From Actinomycetota bacterium (GTDB lineage: Bacteria > Actinomycetota > Actinomycetes > S36-B12): a stretch of DNA of 15,736 bases. The DNA lies in contig VGBQ01000039.1 of NCBI GenBank assembly GCA_016870425.1, positions 1-15,736 of the forward strand, in the 5' to 3' direction. Below are positions 6,300 to 14,461 of this stretch, piece after piece. Numbering within the stretch: the stretch's first letter is position 1; each line of letters starts with the position of its first letter. The notes under the pieces are model-generated. The model ran no database searches. It was not told the DNA's origin and worked only from the letters and a program-made list of their open reading frames with translations. The position numbers and the translations under genes are program-made.

Positions 6300-7837
6300 C
6301 CGAGACGCCCCTGCCGAGCGAGATCGCGGATACCTCCGACACTCCTGAGGGGGGTCGCCTCGTCGCCGAACTCCGCCAGGCCCAAGCCCGTGCCGAACGC
6401 GCCGAACGTGAACTCGCACGCACCCGGCAGAGCGCGGCGTACGTCGTCGGCGACCTCATGGTGCGGGCCGCGAAGGAACCCCGCCGGCTTCTCACACTCC
6501 CCCGCGACCTGTGGCGGGTATGGCGCTTGCGCCGCCACCGTCGCCCCACATCGCGTCCGGCGACGTCGAGCGCGCGGACGCGGGAGGACGTCGACCGCGA
6601 AGGGCCACGACTCCTCGTGCCGCGTCTGGCCAGCACGCCAACGGCCAGGAGCCTGTCGCTCGCCGGGGCCATAGGCGCGGCAACCGCCCGTGCCTGGTCT
6701 CCCTACGCATCCGTGAGTCCGGCGCTTCCACACGAGGCTGTCGCCCTCGTCGAGACCATCGACCCAGACGTCGTCGTCATCGATACGTCGGCGGCGCTGC
6801 CGGGTGGGTCGTGGTCACACCTGGGCAACCCCGCGGCCGTCGATCGCCTGCTCGCGGCCGGCGCTCTCGTGGACGCCGCGCATGCCCACGGGCGCCCCGT
6901 CGTCATGCTGCGCATGACACCGCCGTCGCACACCGCATTTCTCGACGGCCTCGCCGCGCGCTGCGACCTCGTCGTTGACGGCCCCGGATCGACACCGCGC
7001 GATGCCTGGCACCCAGGCATCGACCCACTCGACCACGTCCCTGCGGCTGCGGCCCCGGCCCTGCTCTGGACGGCCTCGTTTCCACCCAGCGACGACGCAT
7101 GGCGCGCCGTCGCCCTGGCGGCAGAGCGCATCATCTCGATCGACCCGTCCCTGCCCGAGCCCACGGCCTGGCATCGCGCACTAGGCTGCGCGACCGGAGT
7201 GCTCATCGAGCCTGCGCGCGCAGGGATCCTGGGTGCGTCTCCCGAGAGCCTCCTGGCCCTCGCCTCGGGGCGACGCGTGCTCGCGCCGGACGACGCAGAC
7301 CTGGCGGCGATGCTGGCTCCGTGGCCAGCCCTCCACGACGCGCACACCACCAGCCGAGATCTCGCGGACCTCGTCGCCTCCGCGCAGGGGCCGCGTCCGC
7401 TGTCGTCCTCCGAGCACCGCGCGGCCCTTGCGGCGATCCTCGTCTCCGCATCCGCCCCGACCCAACTAGCCCGACTGGCCGCCCGACTCGGCATTCCCGG
7501 ACGTCCCAGCAACCCCTGGGATGTCGCGCTGCTGGCCGACGCCGACGTGGACCCGATGAGGGTGATCGCCCAGTCCTGGCGTCCCCGTGAGCTCGTCGTG
7601 GACAGGCCGCTGCCCGACCGCGCGACGTCGATCCTGCTCGATGCCGGGATCGACATCATCATCGGTGACGCGCACACCGACGCCGACGTCGCGCGCCTCG
7701 GACTCTCCTCGGCGTACGTCGCCACCCAGGTCGACCTCCGTGACCCACATGACCTGGCGGACCTGCTGGCCGGCACGCTCCTGGGCCAGGCCCCGCGCAG
7801 CCACCCCACCGATGCTCGCCTAGTGAGCACTCCATGA
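6296..7837 (+). CDS. unrecognised protein of the glycan locus, N-terminal coiled coil, possible degenerate glycosyltransferase
   Basis: 513 residues. I do not recognise a family. Residues about 17-50 form a heptad-like charged helix (RLVAELRQAQARAERAEREL). It is followed by a basic stretch (AAKEPRRLLTLPRDLWRVWR and RLRRHRR, to about 85) of the kind seen before the main domain in actinobacterial surface-glycan proteins. From about 115 there are alternating strands and helices: DPDVVVIDTS, GRPVVMLRM, CDLVVDGPG, RIISIDPS, then ESLLALASGRRVLAPDDADL and DLADLVASAQG, which loosely resemble the donor-side half of CgeB-like GT-B proteins. No EX7E motif or metal-binding DXD triad is convincing. A last block (AGIDIIIGDAHTDADVARLG) is near 455. 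The start is the ATG at 6296, overlapping the epimerase stop; an ATG at 6227 in the same frame lies inside the epimerase and is unlikely. It overlaps the next gene as ATGA. The role in polymer synthesis is inferred from position only. Confidence 0.8.
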   Translation: MTETPLPSEIADTSDTPEGGRLVAELRQAQARAERAERELARTRQSAAYVVGDLMVRAAKEPRRLLTLPRDLWRVWRLRRHRRPTSRPATSSARTREDVDREGPRLLVPRLASTPTARSLSLAGAIGAATARAWSPYASVSPALPHEAVALVETIDPDVVVIDTSAALPGGSWSHLGNPAAVDRLLAAGALVDAAHAHGRPVVMLRMTPPSHTAFLDGLAARCDLVVDGPGSTPRDAWHPGIDPLDHVPAAAAPALLWTASFPPSDDAWRAVALAAERIISIDPSLPEPTAWHRALGCATGVLIEPARAGILGASPESLLALASGRRVLAPDDADLAAMLAPWPALHDAHTTSRDLADLVASAQGPRPLSSSEHRAALAAILVSASAPTQLARLAARLGIPGRPSNPWDVALLADADVDPMRVIAQSWRPRELVVDRPLPDRATSILLDAGIDIIIGDAHTDADVARLGLSSAYVATQVDLRDPHDLADLLAGTLLGQAPRSHPTDARLVSTP

Positions 7838-10089
7838 CCGAGCCCTTGCGCGCCATCGTCTACGGAGACGTCAACCTCAACATCCTCGACGGCTCGGCCA
7901 TCTGGGTGCAGTCGATGAGCGAAGCCCTCTGCGGTGCCGGCGTGGATGTGCGCGTGCTCCTCAAGGCTCCCGTCGAGACGGGGCGGCTCGTCGACCCGAT
8001 GCGCGCGATGCCGGGTGTCACTGTCATCGACCCCTTCACCTCCGGACTCGCCGAAGGCCGGACTCCCCTGACCCCTGAAGCCGCCGTGTCGATCATCGAG
8101 GGGCTCGATGGCTCCGCGCCTGCCGACCTCGTCGTGGTCCGGGGACTGCGGCTCGTCACAGCGGCCGCCGCGTCCGCCCGCCTGCACGGGCGCCTGTGGA
8201 CCTATCTCACAGACATCGCCCAGAGCCCCCTGGACATGGACGAGCAGCAGCGCGAACGCCTGGCCTCCATCGCAGGTGCCAGTCGATGGATGCTGTGCCA
8301 GACCGAGGAACTCCGGGCCCTGATCGAGGCAACGGTGCCCGGCGTCAGCGGACGCTGCGAGCTGTGGAGCCCCATCGTTCCCGCACCCGACGTCGACCCG
8401 GTCCCGCGACCGACCGGTCCACTTCGACTGGTCTACACCGGGAAATTTGCGCCCCTGTGGAACACCCTGGAGATGACGCGCCTGCCCGCCTTGCTCGCTG
8501 AGCAGGGCATCGACGCTGAAGTCCACATGGTCGGAGACAAGATCCACGACGTCCCCGGCGACCGCGACTGGTCAGTGCGGATGCGGGAGGCACTCCAATC
8601 CAGTCCGGGTGTCGTCTGGCACGGCGGCATGCCACGCCAGGAGGCAATGGCGCTCGCCGCCTCCGGTGACCTCGGACTGTCGTGGCGAGCACCCGAGATG
8701 GATGCCAGCCTGGAATTGAGCACCAAGGTGCTCGAGTTCGGCGTACTCGGCATCCCGGTGCTTCTCAACCGCACCCCCATGCACGAGTCCCTTCTCGGCG
8801 CTGACTACCCCCTCTTCGTCGCCAACGAGTCCGACGTCGTGCAGGCCTGCATCGCGCTGAGTGCGGATCCCTCCGCGCGCGACGAGCTGGGGCGGCGCAT
8901 GGCCGCATCCGTCGCGCCGTACCGCATGGCGGCCGCCATCGTCAGGCTCCGGGCCCTCCTGGAGCGCACATTCCCTTCGCCACCCCAGGCCCTGGCTTCC
9001 CACGTCAGCGCCGCAGGGCGACCGCTGCGGGTGGTGGTAGCCAGCCATGACCTGAAGTTCTTCACGCGGATCCAGGAGCATCTCGCGGGCCTGCCCGGAG
9101 TCGAACTGCGCCTCGACCACTGGGAGGCCCTGTCGGTACATGACGTGTCCGTGGGCGAACAGATGGTCGCCCGGGCCGACGTCGTCATCTGCGAATGGGC
9201 CGGCCCCAATCTCGTGTGGTACTCCCGCCACAAGCGCGATGGGCAGCGGCTGATCGTCCGGCTGCATCGCTTCGAGTTGGAGGCAGGTTGGCTGGCCGAC
9301 GTACGCGCCGAGGCCATCGACCAGATTGTCTGCGTGAGCCCCTTCTACGCTCAACTCACTGCCAAGCGCACGGACTGGCCGGTCGAGCGGATCGTGGTCA
9401 TCCCCAATTGGGTGGACGTCGCACAATTCGACCGCCCTAAGCTTGCCGGCGCGGAGTTCACGCTGGGCATGATCGGGATTTCCCCCCACCGCAAGCGCCC
9501 GGACCTCGGCGTTGACGTCCTCGCCCGACTGCGTCGCCGGGACCGCCGATTCCGACTCGCCATCAAGTCCAAGATGCCGTGGGACTACTGGTGGATCTGG
9601 CGCAAGCCGGAGGAGCGCCTCGAGACAGAGCGCCTCTTCCATCGCTTGCACACCGACCCGCTAGTGGAGGGCGCCGTCACCTTCGATGGATTCGGAGGCG
9701 ATGTGGCGTCGTGGCTGCGCCGCGTCGGGTGGGTGCTGTCTACGTCAGATGACGAGAGCTTCCACCTCGCCCCCGCAGAGGGCATGGCGTCGGGTGCGGT
9801 GCCGGCCCTCCTCCCCTGGCCGGGTGCGGAGACGATTTACGACACCCGGTGGATCCACCCGGACCCGGCCAGCATGGCCGACGCCATCCACGACATCACT
9901 GCCTCGGGTCGCTGGCAGGCCGATCGGGCGCTCGCGCGCGAACAGGTGCGGGCGTCGTTCCCGCTGGACGCCGTGTGTGACGTCTGGGCGCGCATCCTCG
10001 TCGAGGATCTCTCATCCCAGACAGCTCAGGGGACGCTGGCGCGCACTCAGCTGGACTCCTCCTCACCGGGCGCAAATACGGCCGAGTAG
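7834..10089 (+). CDS. double glycosyltransferase: two GT-B-like halves fused in one chain
   Basis: 751 residues, last gene of the rightward operon. The first half (1 to about 385) starts LRAIVYGDVNLNILDGSAIW and includes LRLVYTGKFAPLWNT (about 197-211) and a donor-site-like LELSTKVLEFGVLGIPVLL (about 293-311). A linker rich in P/A/S (about 378-395) leads to a second fold beginning RPLRVVVASHDLKFF (about 396-410). This continues with VICEWAGPN, IVCVSPFYAQ, IVVIPNWVDVAQFDRP, FTLGMIGISPHRKRPDLG and SDDESFHLAPAEGMASGAVP (about 640-659), the expected nucleotide-sugar site with an E.F...E-like layout. Both halves look like GT4-type enzymes, so it may add two sugars in sequence or be a bifunctional polymerase. 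The ATG at 7834 overlaps the preceding stop. The 3' end overlaps truB on the other strand by 43 bp. The fusion is visible directly; substrates are unknown. Confidence 0.88.
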   Translation: MTEPLRAIVYGDVNLNILDGSAIWVQSMSEALCGAGVDVRVLLKAPVETGRLVDPMRAMPGVTVIDPFTSGLAEGRTPLTPEAAVSIIEGLDGSAPADLVVVRGLRLVTAAAASARLHGRLWTYLTDIAQSPLDMDEQQRERLASIAGASRWMLCQTEELRALIEATVPGVSGRCELWSPIVPAPDVDPVPRPTGPLRLVYTGKFAPLWNTLEMTRLPALLAEQGIDAEVHMVGDKIHDVPGDRDWSVRMREALQSSPGVVWHGGMPRQEAMALAASGDLGLSWRAPEMDASLELSTKVLEFGVLGIPVLLNRTPMHESLLGADYPLFVANESDVVQACIALSADPSARDELGRRMAASVAPYRMAAAIVRLRALLERTFPSPPQALASHVSAAGRPLRVVVASHDLKFFTRIQEHLAGLPGVELRLDHWEALSVHDVSVGEQMVARADVVICEWAGPNLVWYSRHKRDGQRLIVRLHRFELEAGWLADVRAEAIDQIVCVSPFYAQLTAKRTDWPVERIVVIPNWVDVAQFDRPKLAGAEFTLGMIGISPHRKRPDLGVDVLARLRRRDRRFRLAIKSKMPWDYWWIWRKPEERLETERLFHRLHTDPLVEGAVTFDGFGGDVASWLRRVGWVLSTSDDESFHLAPAEGMASGAVPALLPWPGAETIYDTRWIHPDPASMADAIHDITASGRWQADRALAREQVRASFPLDAVCDVWARILVEDLSSQTAQGTLARTQLDSSSPGANTAE

Positions 10090-10955
10090 AGCGCTGTGCC
10101 CCCTCGGCACTCAGCGAGCGCCAGGAGGTCCGACCCGTGCAGCAATGCCACCGTGCCGTGCTCGGGAGCGCCGGGCGGCCACGGGATGCGCACCCCATGC
10201 GTCACGGCGCGCACGCTGCCGGCGTCGACCTCCGTCCACGGGAGCGAACGGCGCGCTGCCTCACCGGGAGGCATGAGCGATGCGAGCCCGAGCTCGTCCG
10301 GGGCGCACGCGTCGCTGAGAGTGAAAGCACCTGAGCGAGTGCGGCGCAGCGACACGACGTGACCACCCACACCGAGTGCTTCTCCGATGTCACGAGCGAG
10401 CGCGCGCACATAGGTGCCCGCGGAGCAGGAGACGCGCACGTCGACCACGGTCGAGTCGACTCCCTGCACCTGTTCATGCCTCAGGCCAACGATCTCGAGT
10501 GCGTCGATCGTGACCTCACGCTCCGGCAAGTCCGGCACCTCTCCGGCGCGCACGAGCTCATGGGCACGCTTGCCGTCGACGTGGACAGCGCTCACCGCAC
10601 TGGGCCGCTGGAGCACTGTGCCGCGCCACGGGACGAGGGCTCGCTCCACCTCATCGCTCCCGCAGATCGCTCCGGGGGCCGCGGTCACCACCCCCTGAGC
10701 GTCGTCGGTCGTCGTGGCGATCCCCAAAGCAATCGTCGCGAGGTATTCCTTGCCCTGGGCAGACAGGTGGCCCAACAGTCGCGTGGCGGAGCCGATGCCC
10801 AGCACAAGCACGCCCGTGGCGAGTGGATCGAGGGTGCCCGCGTGCCCGACACGACGCGTGCCCCACGCCTTGCGAGCCCGAGCCACCATGGCGTGGGATG
10901 TCGGCCCCTCGGGCTTGTCCAGCACGAGGATCCCGCGGGGGCCGGCAGGTGTCAT
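10047..10955 (-). CDS. truB: tRNA pseudouridine-55 synthase TruB
   Basis: 302-residue enzyme that isomerises U55 of the tRNA T-loop to pseudouridine. GILVLDKPEGPTSHAMV (residues 8-24) is the N-terminal motif. GHAGTLDPLATGVL holds the catalytic aspartate (D43), and GKEYLATIALGIATTTDDAQG follows at about 68-88. CSAGTYVRALARDIGEALG (about 182-200) is the conserved second-half motif. A C-terminal PUA-like tail ends with ALYSAVFAPGEEESS. Length is typical for actinobacteria. It is the last gene of the nusA-infB operon: its ATG at 10955 overlaps the rbfA stop as ATGA, so it is probably translationally coupled to rbfA. Its last 43 bp overlap the convergent glycosyltransferase gene, leaving no room for a separate terminator between them. 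Confidence 0.97.
   Translation of the reverse strand: MTPAGPRGILVLDKPEGPTSHAMVARARKAWGTRRVGHAGTLDPLATGVLVLGIGSATRLLGHLSAQGKEYLATIALGIATTTDDAQGVVTAAPGAICGSDEVERALVPWRGTVLQRPSAVSAVHVDGKRAHELVRAGEVPDLPEREVTIDALEIVGLRHEQVQGVDSTVVDVRVSCSAGTYVRALARDIGEALGVGGHVVSLRRTRSGAFTLSDACAPDELGLASLMPPGEAARRSLPWTEVDAGSVRAVTHGVRIPWPPGAPEHGTVALLHGSDLLALAECRGGTALYSAVFAPGEEESS
10092..10116 (+). terminator. hairpin just after the rightward operon (possible U-less terminator)
   Basis: Three bases after the TAG at 10087-10089, CGCT-GTGCC pairs with GGCAC-(TC)-AGCG around a CCCTC loop, giving nine base pairs with a two-base bulge. No T-run follows, so it is not a classic intrinsic terminator; such U-less hairpins are common after actinobacterial genes. 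It lies within the truB coding sequence, so codon constraint could produce it by chance. Confidence 0.25.
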
Positions 10956-11392
10956 CCGGCTGTGTCGTCCTCATCGGAGGGATGCCGGTAGGGGTCCGGA
11001 TCACCCGCATAGTGCGCGCCGGTGGCCTGCGCGTGCACCTGCGCGTCCGACTCGGCCGCGGCCCGCAAGAGTTCGTCGATGTGCTTGGCGTTGTCGGGGA
11101 GGGCGTCGAGTACGAAGGCGAGGGAAGGTGTGTGCTTGATCCCGGTTTGGCGGCCAACCTCACTACGCAGGATGCCCTTGGCCGACTCCAGCGCCGCGGC
11201 CGTGGAAGCGCGCTCCTCGTCGTCGCCGTAGACCGTGTAGAAGACGGTTGCCTCGCGCAGGTCAGGAGTAACTCGCGCATCGGTGACGGTGATGAATCCC
11301 AGGCGGGGATCCTTGACCTTCATCTCCAAGGTTTCTGCCACGATCTCGCGGACGCGGTCAGCGAGCTTGCGGGCACGGGCTTCTGCCGCCAT
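10952..11392 (-). CDS. rbfA: 30S ribosome-binding factor A
   Basis: 146-residue single KH-type domain protein that binds the 30S subunit during 16S rRNA 5'-end maturation and cold adaptation. Recognisable segments are ARKLADRVREIVAETLE, the family signature KDPRLGFITVTDARVTPDLR (about residues 27-46), and TGIKHTPSLAFVLDALPDNAKHID near 90-112. An acidic tail of about 30 residues follows (ending PSDEDDTAG). The ATG at 11392 overlaps the ylxP stop as TGATG and follows GAAGGAG at suitable spacing. A more distal ATG at 11482 would lie within ylxP and adds a non-homologous Arg-rich stretch, so I reject it. The 3' end overlaps truB by four bases. Confidence 0.96.
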   Translation of the reverse strand: MAAEARARKLADRVREIVAETLEMKVKDPRLGFITVTDARVTPDLREATVFYTVYGDDEERASTAAALESAKGILRSEVGRQTGIKHTPSLAFVLDALPDNAKHIDELLRAAAESDAQVHAQATGAHYAGDPDPYRHPSDEDDTAG

Positions 11393-11697
11393 CAGCGCAC
11401 TCCTTCGTCGTCGCCGCCGAAGAGACGGCGGCGGGCTCCCACCACGGTGATCTCCGGCAATCCGGAGACCCAGTCCTCGCACGCTTCAGTGACTCGCCGG
11501 GCGTGCGATGCCTCGCCCGAGACGGCTGCGACCGTGACCTGTGCTCGACGGTGCAGGTCCTGGTGCTCTGTCTCGGCTGCTGCCACGTCGAACCTCCTCC
11601 GCAGGTCCCGCACAATCGGCTGGACCACTGCGCGCTTCTCCTTGAGCGACTGCACGTCACCCAGGAGAATGTCCAACTCGCACGTCGCCACGAACAC
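11392..11697 (-). CDS. ylxP: DUF503 family protein (YlxP)
   Basis: 101 residues, a small protein of the DUF503/YlxP family that usually sits between infB and rbfA. It opens MFVATCELDILLGDVQSLKE, with the family pattern of a hydrophobic strand, 'SLKEKRAVVQPIVRDLRRRF' and then an alternating core, ending in GLPEITVVGARRRLFGG. The function is not established beyond an association with ribosome biogenesis; it folds as a small ferredoxin-like domain in known members. The start is GTG at 11697, ten bases after the infB stop. A GTG at 11691 two codons further in is the only close alternative. Its TGA overlaps the rbfA start. Identification rests on family pattern plus gene order. Confidence 0.92.
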   Translation of the reverse strand: MFVATCELDILLGDVQSLKEKRAVVQPIVRDLRRRFDVAAAETEHQDLHRRAQVTVAAVSGEASHARRVTEACEDWVSGLPEITVVGARRRLFGGDDEGVR

Positions 11698-11707
11698 AGG
11701 AACTGCC

Positions 11708-14410
11708 CTAGGAGCGGGCCTTCTCGCGCATCTCGTAGGTCTCGATGACGTCGTCCACCTTGACGTCGCCGTAGGTCCCTAGGTTGATGCCGCATTCGAA
11801 ACCTTCACGCACCTCGGTCACGTCGTCCTTGAAGCGGCGCAGGGTCGCGATGGACAGGTCATTGGCGACGACCGCGCCATCGCGCACCAGGCGCGCCTTG
11901 GTGTTGCGCCGGATCTCTCCGCTGCGCACCAGGCAGCCCGCGATGGTGCCGAACTTCGAGGACTTGAAGACCTCGCGCACCTCGGCGGTGCCCAGTTGGA
12001 TCTCCTCGAACTCCGGCTTGAGCATGCCGCGCAGGGCTGCTTCGATCTCATCAATCGCCTGGTAGATCACCGAGTAGAAGCGGACGTCGACCCCCTCCTG
12101 GGCGGCGTACTCCGCGACCTTGCCCTCGGGACGGACATTGAAGCCCACGACCACGGCGTCGGACGCGCTCGCGAGTGTCACATCGCTCTTGGTGATGGCG
12201 CCCACTCCGCGGTGAATCACGCGCAGGGAGACCTCATCGCCCACCTCGATCTTCAGCAGGGCATCCTCGAGCGCTTCCACCGAGCCGGACACATCGCCCT
12301 TGAGGATGAGGTTGAGCTCGCGACGCTCCCCTTCCTCGATGCTCTTGAGGAAGTCCTCCAGCGTGCGCCGAGCCCGTGACTTGGCGAGCTGTGCGTTGCG
12401 TTCGCGCGCCTGGCGGGTCTGGGCGATCTGACGGGCCGTGCGGTCCTCGTCGACCACAAGGAAGGTGTCACCCGCACCGGGCACGGAGGTGAGGCCGAGC
12501 ACCTGCACCGGCCGTGACGGCAGAGCCTCCTCGACGGCATTGCCGTCCTCGTCGAGCATCGCTCGCACGCGCCCGTAGGCATCCCCTGCCACGATCGAGT
12601 CACCGGGCCGCAGGGTGCCGCGCTGCACGAGCACGGTGGCGACGGGACCGCGTCCGCGATCGAGATGAGCCTCGATCGCCACACCCTGGGCGTCCTGGGT
12701 GGGATTGGCACGCAGATCAAGTGCCGCGTCAGCGGTGAGCAGGATCGCCTCGAGGAGCTCGTCGATGCCGGTCCCCTGAACGGCGGAGACGTCGACAAAC
12801 ATCGTTTCGCCGCCGTATTCCTCCGCCACCAGGCCGAACTCGGTCAACTGGCCGCGAACCTTAGAGGGGTCCGCGCCCTCCTTGTCCACCTTGTTGACAG
12901 CCACGACGATGGGCACCTCGGCCGCCTGGGCGTGATTGAGCGCCTCAATGGTCTGCGGCTTCACCCCGTCATCGGCCGCGACGACGAGTACGGCGATGTC
13001 GGTCACCTGGGCACCGCGGGCACGCATGGCCGTGAAGGCCTCGTGACCCGGGGTGTCGATGAACGTGATGGGGCGCTCGCCCTCCCCTGGGTGGGCGATG
13101 ATCTGGTACGCGCCGATGTGCTGGGTGATGCCGCCGGCCTCGCCCGCCACGACGTTGGTCTTGCGGACCGCATCGAGCAACTTGGTCTTGCCATGGTCCA
13201 CGTGGCCCATCACGGTGACGACCGGCGGACGCGGCATCAGGTCCGCCTCGTCGCCCTCATCCTCGCCGAAGTCGAGCGAGAACGACTCGAGCAGTTCGCG
13301 ATCCTCATCCTCGGGCGAGACCACCTGGACGTCGAAGTCGAGCTCACCGCCCAGCAGCTTGAGCGTGTCATCGTCGACGGACTGGGTCGCGGTGACCATC
13401 TCTCCCAACTTGAAGAGCACGGTCACGAGGTCGGCGGGGCTGGCATCGATCTTCTCCGCGAAGTCGGTGAGGCTGGCGCCACGGGGCAGGCGCACGACCT
13501 GGCCGTTGCCGCGCGGGAGCCGCACGCCCCCGATCGTGGGCGCCTGCATGTTGTCGAACTCCTGGCGCTTCGCGCGCTTGGACTTGCGACCGCGGGAGGG
13601 TCGCCCCCCGGGCTTGCCGAAGGCCCCCGCCGTGCCGCCTCGACCACCCGGTCCGCCTCGGGCTCCCGGACGACCGCTGAAACCGCCACCCGGTGCTCCT
13701 CCGGGAGCTCCAGCGAAGCCGCCACCGGGAGCACCACCGGGCCGACCGGGACCCCTCCCGCCCGGTGCACCGCCGGGGCCGCGTCCGCCGCCGGGCGCAC
13801 CACCGGGACCGCGACCGCCACCGGGCCCGCCACCGGGCCGCCCGGGGGCGGTGCCTGGGCGGGGTACGCCGGGGACGCGGGGCATCATGCCCGGGGTGGG
13901 GCGAGGGATGCCGGGGACCCCCGGCGCGCTGCGGCCCATGCCGGTATTGCCCGTGAAGGGGTTGTTGCCCGGACGCGGGGCGGAAGGCCGCGGAGCCTCG
14001 CGTGCCGCCACGTTGCCGGTGAAGGGGTTGTTGCCCGGACGCGGACCCGCCGGCCGAGCGGGGCGTGGAGCCTCGGGCTCGGCGGTAGCGGCGGCGGGCG
14101 CTGCCGGCTCTGACGGCGGTGTGGGCGACAGCTCGACGACGGCCTCGGGCGCTGAGTCGGCCACCGGAGCTGGTGCCTCTGCGCTCGGGGGCGCCTCCTT
14201 GGGGGCCGCCGCCTTCTTTGCGGCCCGCTTCGGCTTGGCCTCGGCAGGCGCAGCGGCGGGCATGGCGTCCTTCAACTTGCGGACGACGGGCGCTTCAACC
14301 GTGGATGACGCCGAGCGCACGAACTCTCCGAGCTCGGCCAATTTGGCGAGCACAACCTTGCTCTCGACGCCGAGCTCCTTGGCGAGCTCGTAGACCCGGA
14401 CCTTCGACAC
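11708..14410 (-). CDS. infB: translation initiation factor IF-2
   Basis: 900-residue GTPase that places initiator tRNA on the 30S subunit and promotes subunit joining. Residues 1-50 are the IF2_N domain (MSKVRVYELAKELGVESKVV). About 50-185 is Ala/Pro-rich, and 186-270 is Gly/Pro/Arg-rich. A basic patch (RGRKSKRAKRQEF, about 273-285) leads into a second IF2_N-like domain (LPRGASLTDFAEKI, about 308-321). The G domain has GHVDHGKT (402-409), DTPGHEAF (452-459) and NKVD (506-509). Domains II, III and the fMet-tRNA-binding domain follow to the end. The start is GTG at 14410 with AGGAGAG at 14418-14412. A single smaller downstream start for a second isoform cannot be judged by eye. A strong hairpin lies just upstream of the ribosome-binding site. 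The repeats inside it are listed separately. Confidence 0.98.
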   Translation of the reverse strand: MSKVRVYELAKELGVESKVVLAKLAELGEFVRSASSTVEAPVVRKLKDAMPAAAPAEAKPKRAAKKAAAPKEAPPSAEAPAPVADSAPEAVVELSPTPPSEPAAPAAATAEPEAPRPARPAGPRPGNNPFTGNVAAREAPRPSAPRPGNNPFTGNTGMGRSAPGVPGIPRPTPGMMPRVPGVPRPGTAPGRPGGGPGGGRGPGGAPGGGRGPGGAPGGRGPGRPGGAPGGGFAGAPGGAPGGGFSGRPGARGGPGGRGGTAGAFGKPGGRPSRGRKSKRAKRQEFDNMQAPTIGGVRLPRGNGQVVRLPRGASLTDFAEKIDASPADLVTVLFKLGEMVTATQSVDDDTLKLLGGELDFDVQVVSPEDEDRELLESFSLDFGEDEGDEADLMPRPPVVTVMGHVDHGKTKLLDAVRKTNVVAGEAGGITQHIGAYQIIAHPGEGERPITFIDTPGHEAFTAMRARGAQVTDIAVLVVAADDGVKPQTIEALNHAQAAEVPIVVAVNKVDKEGADPSKVRGQLTEFGLVAEEYGGETMFVDVSAVQGTGIDELLEAILLTADAALDLRANPTQDAQGVAIEAHLDRGRGPVATVLVQRGTLRPGDSIVAGDAYGRVRAMLDEDGNAVEEALPSRPVQVLGLTSVPGAGDTFLVVDEDRTARQIAQTRQARERNAQLAKSRARRTLEDFLKSIEEGERRELNLILKGDVSGSVEALEDALLKIEVGDEVSLRVIHRGVGAITKSDVTLASASDAVVVGFNVRPEGKVAEYAAQEGVDVRFYSVIYQAIDEIEAALRGMLKPEFEEIQLGTAEVREVFKSSKFGTIAGCLVRSGEIRRNTKARLVRDGAVVANDLSIATLRRFKDDVTEVREGFECGINLGTYGDVKVDDVIETYEMREKARS
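13601..13855 (-). repeat. Gly/Pro/Arg low-complexity tract in IF-2
   Basis: About 85 codons of irregular tandem repeats of the form GGRGPGGAPGG and PGGAPGGGF encode a flexible linker of IF-2. Such tracts are normal in actinobacterial IF-2 and vary in length between strains. The extreme GC content and repetition also make it a likely site for assembly error. Confidence 0.85.
13947..14044 (-). repeat. duplicated PRPGNNPFTGN segment in IF-2
   Basis: Bases 13947-13978 and 14013-14044 match at 31 of 32 positions and lie 66 bp apart in frame. They encode PRPGNNPFTGN twice (residues 123-133 and 145-155). PRPGNNPF is a common motif in actinobacterial IF-2; the near-identity at DNA level indicates a recent in-frame duplication or conversion. 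Confidence 0.85.
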
Positions 14411-14425
14411 AACTCTCCTGTCTTT

Positions 14426-14461
14426 GGTCCGGATGGCGCGCTACGGGCGCGTGGCCGGACC
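14426..14461 (-). promoter_or_regulatory. strong hairpin in the infB leader
   Basis: On the minus strand GGTCCGG (14461-14455) pairs with CCGGACC (14432-14426), and inside it CGCGC pairs with GCGCG around a CCGTA loop, with a 3-by-4 internal loop between the two stems. Only seven bases separate it from the AGGAGAG ribosome-binding site of infB. There is no U-run, so it is not a classic terminator; it may affect infB translation or mark an mRNA processing site. It occupies the 97-bp ylxR-infB gap, in which I see no gene. Confidence 0.5.

Noticed and set aside
6703..8547. 614-codon open frame on the minus strand opposite the glycan genes
   Set aside because: Its composition is Arg/Ser/Ala-rich without any domain pattern, and it lies antisense to two well-supported, tightly coupled genes. 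Long antisense open frames are expected at this GC content and codon bias.
13601..14044. Possible CRISPR-like or intergenic repeat array
   Set aside because: Repeats are in frame, encode Gly/Pro and PRPGNNPFTGN segments of IF-2, have no uniform spacers and no cas genes nearby.
12665..14113. 482-codon plus-strand frame opposite infB
   Set aside because: It is antisense to a clear IF-2 gene, its second half is the reverse image of the Gly/Pro tract (runs of T, G and A/R), and it has no recognisable fold.
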